The translations under genes and the position numbers were made by a program. A model generated the notes under the pieces. That model was not told the origin of the DNA. It searched no databases and saw only the letters and a program-made list of their open reading frames with translations. From Hirundichthys speculiger (Eukaryota; Chordata; Actinopteri; Beloniformes; Exocoetidae), in NCBI GenBank assembly GCA_018398805.1, contig JAGFBZ010000738.1:434001-498000 (forward strand): DNA of 64,000 nucleotides, in the 5' to 3' direction. Positions within the stretch are counted from its first letter, which is position 1. The number at the start of each line of letters is the position of its first letter. Below are positions 11,421-24,928 of this stretch, one piece after another.

Positions 11421-11689
11421 GAGAAACAATGCAGATTCTTTGACTTTTTTCATGCCACAGCTTTGGTAGGCTGAAGGATGACTAAGATATATATGTATAG
11501 GTATGAAAAAACATGTTTTTCACAATATGGGACCTTTAAAAGTGGAAGCCTGCGCATAACTTTGTTTCATTATATTGGAACTGTGTTACAGTGTTTCAGT
11601 TTAATTTAAATGCGAGAGCGCATTGTTGTGATTGTGATTATTATGTTATATGTGCGGCTAAAAAAGTTTGGGAACCGCTGGCCTAAATG

Positions 11690-13100
11690 AACAGAATTCG
11701 AGGATCAAATAAATGATTCAGGCTGTTTTTCATAGAATGTAGTGACCAGTATATAATGCATACTGGTCCAGTGGTTGTTGGTACATAGTATCCCACCATA
11801 AAATCAACCCTGCCACAGCACTAATGGAAGAAATAAACATGATCCCCCTGACTAGCTCCCATTGCACTGTGGGATATAGTAAGCAAGCTATTCAGTTACA
11901 CGCTATACATTTTTATGGAGATAAAGCATCAGCCTGACACGCCGATATACTTGTTACACACCACAGATTGTAATTTTATTTATTTTAAAATATATACACA
12001 CTGCATATAATATACTACATTTGGTCAAAATCAATGCACACTAATACTATGGTAGCAGTTTCTGTTATTAACTGTTATTTAAATGTACCTGTATCATGTT
12101 TAAGCAAACATGTATGAACCTTTTTGGGGACTTTTCTTTTCTTTTTCTTTTTTTATTTCGGGTTTTCCGCACCCTCAGCCTGGAACTTCCTGCAGAAGGA
12201 TTTAAAACTGAAGAAGCTTGTGTTGCTAAATGTTTTTAAATCTAAGATGAAGGACTTGGAACCTTGATGTTTGTATAAAAGACTCCCTGAAACTCTCATC
12301 TTGTTTTATAGATAGTTTTATTTCATGCAAATTTTACTGCTTGTAAATTGTACTTTGTTTCCTTGTATGTCTTGTCTGCAGCTTTGTGTTCTGCTGCTGC
12401 TGCTCGTCTTGGCCAGGTCTCCCTTGAAAAAGAGATTCTTAATCTCAACGGGACTAACCTGGTTAAATAAAGGCTAAAAAATAGAAATAAATGTTATGAT
12501 GACATTACATCTGAGATCAGTCTAAACCTGAGCTGCAGATTAAAGCCCAGGTGCAACACAACAGTGGCAGGAGGTTTAAGAAGTCATGTGACTGTCTTAA
12601 ACTCTGAACCCGACTTCAGAACACTTTCTTCTAAAACAACTGACACTTCTGTGCATATATAATTTATTACACAAGACTTGTTTTAATAACTAAATTAGTA
12701 CATGCAACATTGCTATAAGCTGGGTGCAGAGGGAGGGTAGAAAGGTGAACCTTTAAGACATCAAACCAGGTAAGGCTCCTTTAAACACACTCAACAGAGT
12801 TTATGATCTGCAGTAGTCTACAGCACAAATCTACAAATATCTGGATTGAATGAAACATCTGGAAAAGACACAAAACCAATCCAGGGATGAAAAAAATAAT
12901 ATTTGAGCAATTTAAAAAGGGCCTGAGATGAGAACACTTCCAATATTTCTGACAACAAACTGAATGAATTGATAATATTTAGTCTCATTGAAATGCTGAT
13001 GCAGCTTCTCACATATCACCTGATGTCCCTGCAAGACAAAGGAAGTAGTATTTCATTGAATGTCCTTTGACAAAATGTGTTTCAGTCCAACTGATGTCGA
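11690..13100. repeat. outer flank of arm A, with LINE-tail-like repeat (about 12150-12480)
   Basis: No gene is seen. The segment about 12150-12480 contains the common fish repeat 'aagagattcttaatctcaac...ggttaaataaaggct', a 3'-tail-like sequence, mirrored at about 36690-37010. The rest is AT-rich and matches 36050-37470 in reverse complement with scattered substitutions. Confidence 0.6.
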
Positions 13101-13260
13101 ATCTACTTAGAGGAGACGAGTCAGTTCATATCTACAGATATAATGAATATGTTTAGTCTCATTGACGCGCTGCTGCAGCTTACAGCCCATGTCCCTGAAA
13201 AAATAAAAATAAAAAAACCTTTTATTGATATTATAAAACGCGTTTTCAGTCCAGCCGATG
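13000..13260 (-). repeat. duplicated about 165-bp exon-like unit upstream of H1
   Basis: On the minus strand two related units follow each other (clearest in arm B, about 35890-36045 and 36050-36215). Each ends in an acceptor-like AG followed by 'ggacat', and each contains 'caatgagactaaatat'. In arm B the units read 'KLQQRVNETKY' and 'KLHQHFNETKY'. A divergent transcript away from H1 is possible, but no complete gene can be built. Confidence 0.4.
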
Positions 13261-13700
13261 TTGAATGTCCATTTAGTGGAGACGGAAGTTTGTTCCAGCG
13301 GATCATCTGGACATGAATATCCGCCCCGAGCAGCGACAGCGTCGGTGTGTTTACCTCCACACAAAACTGCCCCGTTACAAGCCAACAAATCACAGCACCG
13401 CCACCATTTCACTGTCAATCTGTCCACAGGGGTCTCTGCTAACGGAAACACAACTGTTACACTGCACACACACAGCTTTGGTATCATTTAGGAGACGAAA
13501 AGAGGAGAAAAGTGGCTGCAAACGGCTCAGAGTCAGCGAGTATCCGAGAGGTTTGAAGCTTCCTGAAACGAAGAGAAAAAGTCCTGGAATGTAAAGATGA
13601 GCTGGATCTGGAGGGAAGACTGTTTCCTTCCTGTTCCGGTAACAAGCGTGTGGGCAAATGTTAGTTTAGAGAGGATTTAGTGGTGAAAATGTGGCGGAGA

Positions 13701-13707
13701 AAACACA
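13701..13707 (+). promoter_or_regulatory. H1 box AAACACA (arm A)
   Basis: The sequence AAACACA, the conserved proximal element of replication-dependent H1 genes, lies about 75 bp upstream of a TATA-like 'attataag' (about 13776-13783) and about 140 bp upstream of the H1 ATG. Both elements are conserved in arm B. Confidence 0.75.
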
Positions 13708-13843
13708 AGTGAGAAGACATTTGAGGCGGCAGCAGAGCGGCGGCGTGTGTTGCTTCTCCACGGTTCTCATGTACATTATAAGTCCCGCCTCCTGTCTCGA
13801 GCTCCGACACGTTGAGACGAACAACCCGAGAAGAGAAGCGAAC

Positions 13844-14452
13844 ATGGCAGAGGAAGCTCCAGCAGCTGCACCGGCTAAGGCCCCGGCCAAAGCCCCGAAG
13901 AAGAAGTCTGCTCCCAAGGCCAAGAAGGAGGGACCCAGCCTCCCCAAGCTTATCGTGGCCGCTGTAGCCGAGTCCAAGGAGCGGAAGGGGACGTCTCTGG
14001 CTGCGCTGAAGAAGCTCCTGGCAGCGAAGGGCGTCGATGTGACCAAGGCTAACAAGCGTATTAACACCGCCGTCACCAAGCTGGTCACCAAAGGGACCCT
14101 GAGCCAGACTAAAGGCACAGGGGCCTCCGGTTCCTTCAAGCTCGCCAAGAAGGAGCCCGCTGCCGCCAAACCAGCCAAGAAGGTGCTGAAGAAGAAGGCT
14201 CCCGCCAAAGCCAAGAAGCCCGCTGCTGCCAAGAAGACCGCAGCCAAGAAACCCGCAGCTAAGAAACCCGCAGCAGCTGCCAAGAAGTCCCCGAAGAAGG
14301 CAGCGGTCAAGAAAGCGCCTAAGAAGGTCGCCAAGAGTCCCAAGAAGGCGCCAGCTAAGAAGCCAAAGGCTGCAAAGAAGCCTGCAGTCAAGAAAACTGC
14401 TGCCAAGAAACCCGCAGCTAAGAAACCTGCAGCCAAGAAGTCCAAGAAGTAG
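13844..14452 (+). CDS. H1: linker histone H1 (arm A)
   Basis: Intronless 202-codon gene. Linker histones bind nucleosomal dyad and linker DNA and compact chromatin. The N-terminal tail (1-28) is rich in A, P and K. The winged-helix globular domain runs from about 29 ('[12 protein letters not shown]') to about 100 ('TGASGSFKL'), with the expected '[12 protein letters not shown]' helix. The C-terminal tail is about 100 residues of KKPAAK/SPKK-type repeats, including two SPKK sites. The start was chosen at the ATG with '[10 protein letters not shown]', 61 bp after the TATA-like element; an in-frame upstream ATG at 13691 would lie before the promoter. Two histone stem-loops follow. The arm B copy is seven residues shorter. 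Confidence 0.97.
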   Translation: MAEEAPAAAPAKAPAKAPKKKSAPKAKKEGPSLPKLIVAAVAESKERKGTSLAALKKLLAAKGVDVTKANKRINTAVTKLVTKGTLSQTKGTGASGSFKLAKKEPAAAKPAKKVLKKKAPAKAKKPAAAKKTAAKKPAAKKPAAAAKKSPKKAAVKKAPKKVAKSPKKAPAKKPKAAKKPAVKKTAAKKPAAKKPAAKKSKK

Positions 14453-14483
14453 ACGCTGTTTCAGCAGCTCTGCCTGCAACAAA

Positions 14484-14499
14484 GGCTCTTCTAAGAGCC
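14484..14499 (+). terminator. histone 3' stem-loop, H1 arm A, first copy
   Basis: GGCTCTTCTAAGAGCC, a 6-bp stem with a 4-nt loop, about 32 bp after the stop. It is followed by 'accacc' and is the SLBP-dependent 3'-end processing signal of S-phase histone mRNAs. Confidence 0.95.
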
Positions 14500-14627
14500 A
14501 CCACCTCCTCCACTTAAGACCATTCAACCATCACTGGGTCTGCTTCTAGTCCTAGTCCTGGTTCCAGTTCTGCTTATAGTCCTAGTTCTGCTTCTAGTGC
14601 TGTTTCAGCAGCTCTGCCTGCAACAAA

Positions 14628-14643
14628 GGCTCTTCTAAGAGCC
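14628..14643 (+). terminator. histone 3' stem-loop, H1 arm A, second copy
   Basis: An identical stem-loop 144 bp after the first, inside a tandem copy of the surrounding 3' flank ('gctgtttcagcagctctgcc...gccaccacctc'). The duplication is also present in arm B. Confidence 0.93.
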
Positions 14644-14649
14644 ACCACC

Positions 14650-15728
<1,079 letters not shown>

Positions 15729-15753
15729 ACTGCTTCTCTGGACTCAAACCAAC

Positions 15754-15769
15754 GGCTCTTTTCAGAGCC
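15754..15769 (+). terminator. histone 3' stem-loop, H4 arm A
   Basis: GGCTCTTTTCAGAGCC, canonical metazoan histone stem-loop 26 bp after the stop, flanked by 'aac' and 'accc'. Confidence 0.96.
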
Positions 15770-15849
15770 ACCCACAACACCTGGAGAGCTCAGACCACTT
15801 TCACCACTTTATACTGTCACTAACAAAGGTTTTCAGATCTGCTTTATAC

Positions 15850-16600
15850 TAAAGCTGGGCAATACTGGGAATTTTGGTATCAATCCGATACAGAGTAAAT
15901 ACATAGCAAGTATTGTTGGTACCAATACTTTTACATATTAATCTCTGTCATGCAACTGCTGACCTCTTTATTAAAACTTAAGAGGATTTCAGCAAACTTT
16001 ATAGGTGACAGCAAAATACTTTGTCACAACTAACTTTTTTGTTTTGAAACAATGGAACAGTAAAAAGCAAAGTTTTCCTTAACATTAGGAAATAAACACA
16101 TTTTTTTAAGGAATAAAAGGAAAAACCACAATACAAAATAGAATTGTTGTTCAGAAAAATATAAAAATAAGGAAACTCTTCCTTTCAGAACAAATTCAGA
16201 ATTTGTTTTTTAAAGACTGAATTATTAATTTTCTTGACATTGAATATAACTGGACTTTGATGGTTCTGCAGTTATTTACATCATTAAAACAGTTATTGAA
16301 CTACATGCTTGTTGCTTATTCACTGAGTCATAGTCTCAGATTTTAAGAGAATACAGTTTATTAAATAGTACTATACCTTAATCCTAAATAACATGGAAAC
16401 CTGACACGTAACTTACCTTAAGTATGATACCATACTTCCTAAAAAAGATTGAACCATTTAAATGTTTAACAATACAGTAAAATGTTATCTCTGTGTGACT
16501 TTTTTCTATAATAGTTGTTCAATAAAAGGTTGTTTTATGAATAACCCTATTGCCTTCATCATGTTTCACCATTTTATACTGTCATTAACAAAGGTTTCAG
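15850..16600. repeat. degraded MITE-like repeat between H4 and tRNA-Trp
   Basis: Starts near 15856 with 'agctgggcaatactgggaat', which matches (inverted) one end of the MITE at 32499-33156. The other terminus is not found. A roughly 45-bp H4 downstream sequence ('tttatactgtca...taacaaaggt') is present both before (about 15808) and after (about 16562) it, so the insertion or a repair event duplicated local sequence. No gene is seen. Confidence 0.5.
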
Positions 16601-17142
16601 ATCTCCTCTATACGGACCAAAGCAGCTCACATTTGTGTCAATAATGATAAGAAAATTTGACGTTTGCACCGAAGACACAGAAGCAGTTTCTCTGGTTGTT
16701 CTCCAGATGTCTCTGCTGGTGTTCACATTTCACAAACTTACAAAGGAACACAGGAGAAATCAGACTTGGCTCGCTGCACTTTGTGCTTTCATCAGGCGCT
16801 GCTCTTTTTGAACATTTCCCAGCATAAATACGTGCAGTTTGTTTGCTGCATTAGAAAGTATGTTAGTTATGTTGGTACCTGAACCATAAGAACATGGGGG
16901 GAGGTGTTTAAACTCATCTGTACTTGTTCTGATATTATTACGCAGGTGTACATTTATGGAACATGTTGAATATTTAATTATGTCATAGAATATTAGAGCA
17001 ATCAGTGTTGTATAAGACATCCCAAAAAAAGCTATTGATCAGTGATGACGCTGACTGATGTCACATGGCTTGTGATGCTGTTTGGGCTGCAGTCATATAA
17101 ATATTCTCTGGGAAAATAGTGGCTTTTCCAACATCATCATCA
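16600..17142. other. unassigned spacer before tRNA-Trp
   Basis: No gene, RNA or recognisable repeat seen. Short open frames here are not supported by codon pattern or by conservation in arm B, which has no counterpart for most of this interval. Confidence 0.6.
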
Positions 17143-17214
17143 GACTCTGTGGCGCAATGGTAGCGCGTCTGACTCCAGATCAGAAGGTTGCGTGTTCAAC
17201 TCACGTCAGGGTCA
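17143..17214 (+). tRNA. tRNA-Trp (CCA), copy A1
   Basis: 72 nt. The acceptor stem GACTCTG/CAGGGTC has one G-U pair. D-loop 'ggcgcaatggtagcgc', anticodon loop 'ctccaga' with CCA, T-arm 'cgtgttcaactcacg'. A and B boxes are intact. Matches vertebrate cytosolic tRNA-Trp at almost all positions. The 3' CCA is not encoded, as expected for a nuclear gene. Confidence 0.95.
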
Positions 17215-17683
17215 CTTATGCTCATCTTGTACATAGTTATGGTTGTCATGTATGCACAGAAAAACAAGCCATTGTACAGTATATCACACATTAATAGTTG
17301 TTCCCAATAAGGAGAGCACCCATTAAATTATGTGAAAAATATAGAAAAAAGACATAAACGACCTGAAATCAAAATAAATTTACCACATCAACATTATAAA
17401 ATGGAAGTTGTTAGTGAAATGTCAAAAATCCTGCCAGTCATCATCAGTGCTTCAGTAACTGTTGGAGACAGTTTCATCGGGTCAAAGGCTGTTCCAGTCT
17501 TCCAGGGCTCAGTCAGCTACTGCTGCCTTTACTGCTGCTTCCAACGGGGATCACGATTCTTGATCAGCTGCTCTTGTTTCCACACTGGGATGCTAGTGGC
17601 TCAAACACATGTGGAGTCAAGTATCAATTACTTATTGTATATTGTAGATTTTAGTTGATTAAAAATCCCTCACGGAGTTTAAA

Positions 17684-17756
17684 GCATCCTGTGGTGCAAT
17701 GGTGACGTATCTGACTCCAGATCAGAAGGCTACATGTTCACCTCACATCATGGTGT
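17684..17756 (+). pseudogene. tRNA-Trp-derived pseudogene, copy A2
   Basis: Keeps the anticodon arm 'ctgactccagatcag' but has changed acceptor (gcatcct/catggtg), D-arm and T-arm bases, so the cloverleaf is weak. Mirrored at 32018-32090 in arm B. Confidence 0.8.
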
Positions 17757-18149
17757 TGGTTGCTTCAGTTGCTTTATACTCAGTGGAGCATTTATGCCAT
17801 TTTGTTTTCTATAAAATAAAAACCAAGACTAACACAACTTTATTAGTCGTGAAAGATGCATATTGGACTGCTCTACTTCAAAATCCCCCCATACTAGCAG
17901 CTGAAGGACTCCACACCAAGAGTGACCACAAAACCAAGAATCTGCTGATGCTGAGTCAAAACATTTGACTTGTCAAACTCACACGCCTCACTGGACAGAA
18001 CATCCAACAACATTTCTGTCACAAATCCACTCTGTGCACTATTTCTGGAAGGAACCAGCCTTCCCTCAACAACCTTCTGAGCTTTGAAATGAGCCGACAG
18101 CTTCAGTGTTTGAAAACATGTGGAGGATGTTGGGAAGGATTCCTCTGAC

Positions 18150-18420
18150 ATCTGGCTTGGTGGTTAGCACTGTTACCTCACAGCAAGGAGGTTCCTGGTT
18201 CAAACTCCAAAGACTGGCGTGTCAGGTTAAATGGTGGTTCTAAATTGCCTGTAGGAGTGATTGTGAGTGTTCATGGTTGTTTGTCTACGTGTGGTCCTGC
18301 GATGGACTGGTTACCTGTCCAGGTGGACAACTGCTTTCTGCCTGCAGAGCTGGGTTAGGACTCCAGCAGATCCCTGTGACCCTGCAGAGGATTAAGTGGA
18401 CATAGATAATACATGGATGT
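18150..18420 (+). repeat. dispersed fish repeat with tRNA-like head
   Basis: Contains 'ggtggttagcactgttacct', 'ttctaaattgcctgtagg' and 'gatggactggttacctgtcc' in the fixed order of a very common fish repeat family, ending near 'gtggacatagataatacatggatg'. It is degraded and codes for nothing. Confidence 0.65.
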
Positions 18421-18424
18421 TACA

Positions 18425-18690
18425 ATGTCAATTGTCTCTAGGCGCTTTACAGAGACCCAGATTATGACCTCCGAGCAAATATCATTAACTAAAATTATGA
18501 AATTAAATCCAAATCAAGGATAATGGCAGGTAAAAAACTCTCACAGAAGAAGAAAAAAAACCTTTAAGCCAAACAGTGGCAAGAAAAAAACACTTTAAGA
18601 GGAAGAAACCTTGAGCAGAACCTGGATCATACGGGGGACCTTCCTGATGAAGACCAGCCGGGTAAAGAACAACTGTTTGACCTGTTACTC
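18425..18690 (-). repeat. dispersed fish repeat ('aggcgctttacagagaccc' family), arm A
   Basis: Contains 'caattgtctctaggcgcttt', 'gagcaaatatc', 'taatggcaggtaaaaaactc' and 'cttgagcagaacctgg'. Mirrored at about 30070-30365. A third copy lies at about 21365-21605. Confidence 0.75.
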
Positions 18691-18743
18691 CTGCAAATAC
18701 AAGAACAGAGGATAAAGTCAAACAGCTGATCACTGAACAAACA

Positions 18744-18815
18744 GACTCTGTGGCGCAACGGTAGCACGTCTGACTCCAGATCAGAAGGTTGTGTGTTCAA
18801 CTCACATCAGGGTCA
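18744..18815 (+). tRNA. tRNA-Trp (CCA), copy A3
   Basis: 72 nt, anticodon CCA. Differs from A1 by 'gcacg' in the D-stem (one mismatch, C-A) and 'tgtgttcaactcaca' in the T-arm. The mirrored copy B3 has 'gtgcg' at the D-stem site, restoring pairing as G-U. Functional status is a little less certain than for A1. Confidence 0.88.
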
Positions 18816-18819
18816 CAAT

Positions 18820-20240
18820 GTTCAAGTTATGTTTATGATTCACAACAGTTGTTGCGTAATGAACCACTGACAAATAATCCCTCCATTTCATCAGGACTCT
18901 AATTCAGGAATGTGATCAGAAGAGAACCACAATGATGACAAAACCAAGAATCTGCTGATGCAGAGGAAGAAACTTCTCCAGTTCATTATCACACCTAAAT
19001 CCAAGAGACAGCTGATCAAACCTCTGGAGAAGAAAAATGAACTGTGCTGGGACTTAATGTCCACTCTTTACCAAAAACCAAGACCTGCGGCCCAACACCA
19101 GTCTCAGTATGTCAACATCAGCAAAGAAGCAACCTTCCTCTGAGTCAGCGTCCAAAATAACCTGACCTGGATGAAACCCATGAAGAAGCTGAAGCAAAAA
19201 ATGAATGAAGACCTTCTTAAAGCTCTCTGGAAATATGGCGCACCACCCTCAACAGAAGAGGCTCTCAACTTTTCTACATCTCACCATCTATCCTATCAGA
19301 GCTGTGTGTTTAGTGAGTGCTGTCTAGTCAGGGTTAAGATGTCTATATGATCAATACTATGGGAATGGGACTAATTATTTTCCTCTCATTAAGAATCTGT
19401 GTGAGGAGCAGCAGTCTCCCGACTGCTCAAGGCCACGTTCTGGCCTTCACTCGCTGAAGCTACTTGAGGCTGAAATGAAACTCAGCTTGGAGATCTTCCA
19501 GCTCTGTGGATCTAGTTTGAACCAGTTTCCTGCAGAGTCTTGACAGACAGATGGGTGGAACATCTTCGTTCTTGAAAACAACTCTCTCATGCAACTTTGA
19601 TACACTCTGAACAAAAGCATCAAATTAACAAAAGCACCAAATAGAATTTCTATGACACAATCATCAGTCTTATTCCAATAATCTGATTAGCTCCCGCTCA
19701 TACATTAATGTCAGATATGATGAAAATAAAAGCAACAGAAATGTCTGTTTCTAGTGCAATAATACCATTATTGATAATATTCCTCCTTTAATTAACTTCA
19801 AACACATTCAAAATTGAATCCATTGATCAATGTTGCTCACACGTGATTTGTTGTCATTGAGCTGATGCACATATTTATCTTTATTTCTGAGAGCTTTAAA
19901 CATACGTTCACGTCCTCATCAAAGCGTCATCCTTGACTGTGAACATCTGTTCAACTGTGTCACTGGTTCCTCTGAAGCTTCAACCACAGGACACAAACAC
20001 TGTCACTGATCATGTGCTTTACACACCGCTGATTAAATGTGCTTTAAAGTTGGTTTTTGGTGTTTGTTTCAGTTTTGGCACTCACATTTAGCAAGGCTGG
20101 ATGCTTTTAAAAAGGTTAAATTCAGGCCAGATATATCAAATATAAATTATATATAATCTACTATTTAAATCACAACAGCACTGGACAGATATGAAGGATT
20201 TTTAATGATTTAATTTATCACTCTTGTGTTTTTCACAGTA
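18820..20240. other. spacer between tRNA-Trp A3 and H2B, arm A
   Basis: 18840-19060 mirrors 29740-29960 and contains a lysine-rich short open frame ('MQRKKLLQFIITPKSKRQ', from 18958) also found in arm B, unrecognised. From about 19060 to 20300 there is no partner in arm B and no gene is seen. Confidence 0.6.
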
Positions 20241-20382
20241 CGATAGATGTAGATGTGGCAGACAAACATCGCTTCACAAACCATGAATATTGTCTAGCAG
20301 CTTTTTCTACCTTCCAGCCGCTCTGCAGACCTCATACTCCTACAAGACCGCAGTCTGACGCTCCTCCTCCAACCAGGCCCAG

Positions 20383-20420
20383 CCAATCACAGCTGAGGGA
20401 CAGCGCAGTTAGATTTACAT
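20383..20420 (+). promoter_or_regulatory. H2B promoter elements (arm A): CCAAT and octamer
   Basis: CCAAT at 20383-20387 and ATTTACAT at 20413-20420, one base from the H2B-specific octamer ATTTGCAT, 70-110 bp upstream of the ATG. The same pair is present in arm B (24809-24816 and 24842-24846). Confidence 0.7.
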
Positions 20421-20433
20421 GCAGTCTGGATAA

Positions 20434-20865
<432 letters not shown>

Positions 20866-20892
20866 ACTGCTTTAAGGAACCACCAACCCAAC

Positions 20893-20908
20893 GGCTCTTT
20901 TCAGAGCC
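20893..20908 (+). terminator. histone 3' stem-loop, H2B arm A
   Basis: GGCTCTTTTCAGAGCC, 28 bp after the stop. Confidence 0.96.
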
Positions 20909-21099
20909 ACCCACTCAGTCTGGAGAGCAAACTCACAACTTCACACATCAAACCTGACTTTACTGATAAACTGCTAAATATTAAATATTCAGAGGCGAAG
21001 TATAGTTTCTAGTGCATTCTGGTGCAAGCTGCATTCAAACTCCATGCTTTTATTCATTGTAGCTGGATTAGCTGCGGACACTTAACTGAAAATGATCTA

Positions 21100-21265
21100 A
21101 GAACTGCGGACGTAAAAGAAAACAAGTTTGGCTGTAAAGGACCAGCGGGCAGTGCGCGAAGAAACCATATTTGTTGCTTTATATTTCCAACTGGATAATT
21201 GTTTTAGGACTTTTCCTTGTCAGAAAAGTTGCTCCAAATAGATAAAACTCACACACGTCTGAACA
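21100..21265. other. promoter-like remnant downstream of H2B (arm A)
   Basis: Contains 'tgcggacgtaaaagaaaac', which resembles the segment just before the TATA-like element of the central H4 gene ('tgcggacgtgaaagagaac', about 23270). No gene follows it. It is also present in arm B (about 24075-24095). It may be the leftover promoter of a lost histone gene. Confidence 0.35.
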
Positions 21266-22840
21266 TAGATCTTTTTGTAAATATCCTGTTTCACAGATTG
21301 TAGGACAAAGTTACCTTTTATCCAGAGTTGCTGTTTTCAGCACTAAATACTGCCATCTGCTGTTCAAGCCAATTCAATTCAATTTCAATTCAGTTTTATT
21401 TATATAGCGTCTGTTACAATGACAATTGTCTCTAGGCGCTTTACAGAGACCCAGAGCATGACCCCCGAGCAAATATCAACTAAGATTATATCATTAAATC
21501 CAATCAATGATAATGGCAGGTAAAAAACTCCCACGTAGAGAGAAAAAAAACCTTTATACCAAACAGTGGCAAGGAAAAACTCCACTTAGGACAAAAAGAG
21601 GATGTAGGACAGAGAGGAGAGCACAAAAAAAGTAAAAAATAATAATAAGTAGTTGAATTGTTGTAGGGTGAATGCAAGCGGGCTATGGAGGGCCCTTGGG
21701 CGTGTGGTCAGCGTAATGAGCCATGATAGGCTCTTGAGTATCAATAATGCCACATATTACTGTGACCTCAGCTGACATGGATGAGCAGTTTGTTTGTGAC
21801 AAACTTCAGTATTTGCAAGTATATGAACACCCACACAGACACCAGTCTGACTGGAAACAAACTGAACAGAAGCAACGCTGGAAAAAGGCTCCACCGTTGG
21901 TGTCCACTGTTCTTTCATTCACCAAAAAAGACCCGTTCAAAGGAGAATAAACGCATTTTAATTGCATAATGATCAACATAAAACAAGTATGTTTTCATAA
22001 AAGTAGTTCTGAGGAGTTTGTTGGTTAATGCAAATGTTTTTGATAAATTATGGAAAAATATTTCTTTACCCATAAAATCTTCCATAATTGTTTTAAAATA
22101 AAACCAAACAACAAAGATATCTGGTCGAACTTTCAAACAATACTGACTGGTCTTTTGTAAATAATCTGTTCATTTTCCAAAAGCATGAACATGACAGGGA
22201 GGACAAATGGAAAGTATCTCCAAAGATCTGATGTTGGAGTTTCTTCTTCTTCAGGAGTTGTTGATCGGTGATTTCCCTCTGTGGAGTCCCAACAGAGACC
22301 TGACTAAACCAGGTGATGCTTTTTCCCTATTTTCTTTCCCTCTATTTCTTAGTCTTAGATTCATCATTACCCATCTGCACCTCAAATAGTTTCTTCTTCA
22401 CGCTGTTGTCTTAAACTAAAATAAACTGAACACAGAAGGGAAGAGAAGGTCTTTGTTGAAACAAAGCTTCTCAGAGTTCAGTCTCCTGCTGTTGGAACAA
22501 GCAGCACAGCTGATGAGGAGGGTTGGAGCCATGAACGATCTGCCTGATCTGCTCTGGTCCTGGTTTTGGTTCTAGCCATGGTTCTGGGTCTAGTCCTGGT
22601 TCTTGTATTCGGACATTTTATTTGCATTTACTTTCATTAATTTTGTTAGCTTTATTACAAGCATTTCTTCAAAGTGTTGTAAAGGAGTTCATGTTATTTT
22701 TAACACTAATATTTTCTCCATTTTATGAGCCAAAGTATCAACATGAAATCAAAACCCATACACCATTGGTATGACCCGCCCCAAGTTATGAATAATGTAA
22801 CTTCATCAGAACAGGTCTGAGCTCTTTTAGCTAAGTGGGT
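21266..22840. other. left half of the unpaired palindrome centre
   Basis: Contains a dispersed repeat (about 21365-21605, same family as 18425-18690) and otherwise AT-rich sequence. No gene seen. The sequence has no partner in either arm. Confidence 0.6.
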
Positions 22841-22856
22841 GGCTCTGAAAAGAGCC
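22841..22856 (-). terminator. histone 3' stem-loop, central H4
   Basis: On the minus strand GGCTCTTTTCAGAGCC, 33 bp after the stop of the central H4. Confidence 0.95.
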
Positions 22857-22889
22857 GTTTTGTTCGAGATGTCCTAATGAAAAGTGGGT

Positions 22890-24320
<1,431 letters not shown>

Positions 24321-24321
24321 T

Positions 24322-24337
24322 GGCTCTGAAAAGAGCC
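24322..24337 (-). terminator. histone 3' stem-loop, H2B arm B
   Basis: Minus-strand GGCTCTTTTCAGAGCC, 27 bp after the H2B stop. Confidence 0.96.
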
Positions 24338-24364
24338 GTTGGGTTGGTGGTTCCTTAAAGCAGT

Positions 24365-24754
<390 letters not shown>

Positions 24755-24928
24755 TCACAGCAGCGAGTGAGGAAATGAGAGCAGAGCGACTGTTGTCATC
24801 CAGACTGCATGTAAATCTAACTGCGCTGTCCCTCAGCTGTGATTGGCGGGGCCTGGTCGGAGGAGGAGCGCCAGACTGCGGTCTTGTAGGAGTATGAAGT
24901 CTGTAGAGCTGACCATTGCGCCATTCGT

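Larger units (their letters stand above)
2932..11535. mobile_element. Kolobok-superfamily DNA transposon, 8.6 kb, two genes
   Basis: The ends are 'aggtcccatatt' at 2932 and its inverse 'aatatgggacct' ending at 11535, about 12 bp of perfect inverted terminal repeat. Both are flanked by TTAA (2928-2931 and 11536-11539). A TTAA target together with a THAP-domain transposase is diagnostic of Kolobok. Inside are the transposase gene (11252 to 4780, minus) and a convergent gene for a P2X7-ballast-like protein (3211-4799, plus). Its introns hold a Penelope-like insertion (5990-6796), a LINE 3' tail (about 9990-10160) and simple repeats, so it is not brand new. Coding exons are nonetheless well preserved, with a single frameshift seen. 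Confidence 0.93.
2466..11680. mobile_element. non-autonomous hAT element (about 0.6 kb) carrying the nested Kolobok
   Basis: Left end 'cagggattcccaaagtgggg', right end '...tttgggaaccgctg': imperfect inverted ends of hAT type (CAGNGNTTCCCAAA). Perfect 8-bp target duplications flank it (2458-2465 and 11681-11688). Without the nested Kolobok the element is about 610 bp with no transposase, so it must have been moved by a helper elsewhere. The homologous position in arm B is an intact empty site, so this insertion came after the inverted duplication, or is unfixed. Confidence 0.95.

Noticed and set aside
2932..11535. piggyBac assignment from the TTAA target
   Set aside because: The transposase has a THAP finger and Kolobok-type domains, and the ends start AGG rather than the CCC of piggyBac.
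13691..13843. 51-residue N-terminal extension of H1
   Set aside because: It overlaps the H1 box and TATA-like element and so lies in the promoter; the family starts at [12 protein letters not shown] ATGs.
13661..14527. Long minus-strand open frames rich in Leu, Gly and Phe (and mirrored ones at 34653-35498)
   Set aside because: Antisense shadows of the lysine/alanine-rich H1 coding sequence.
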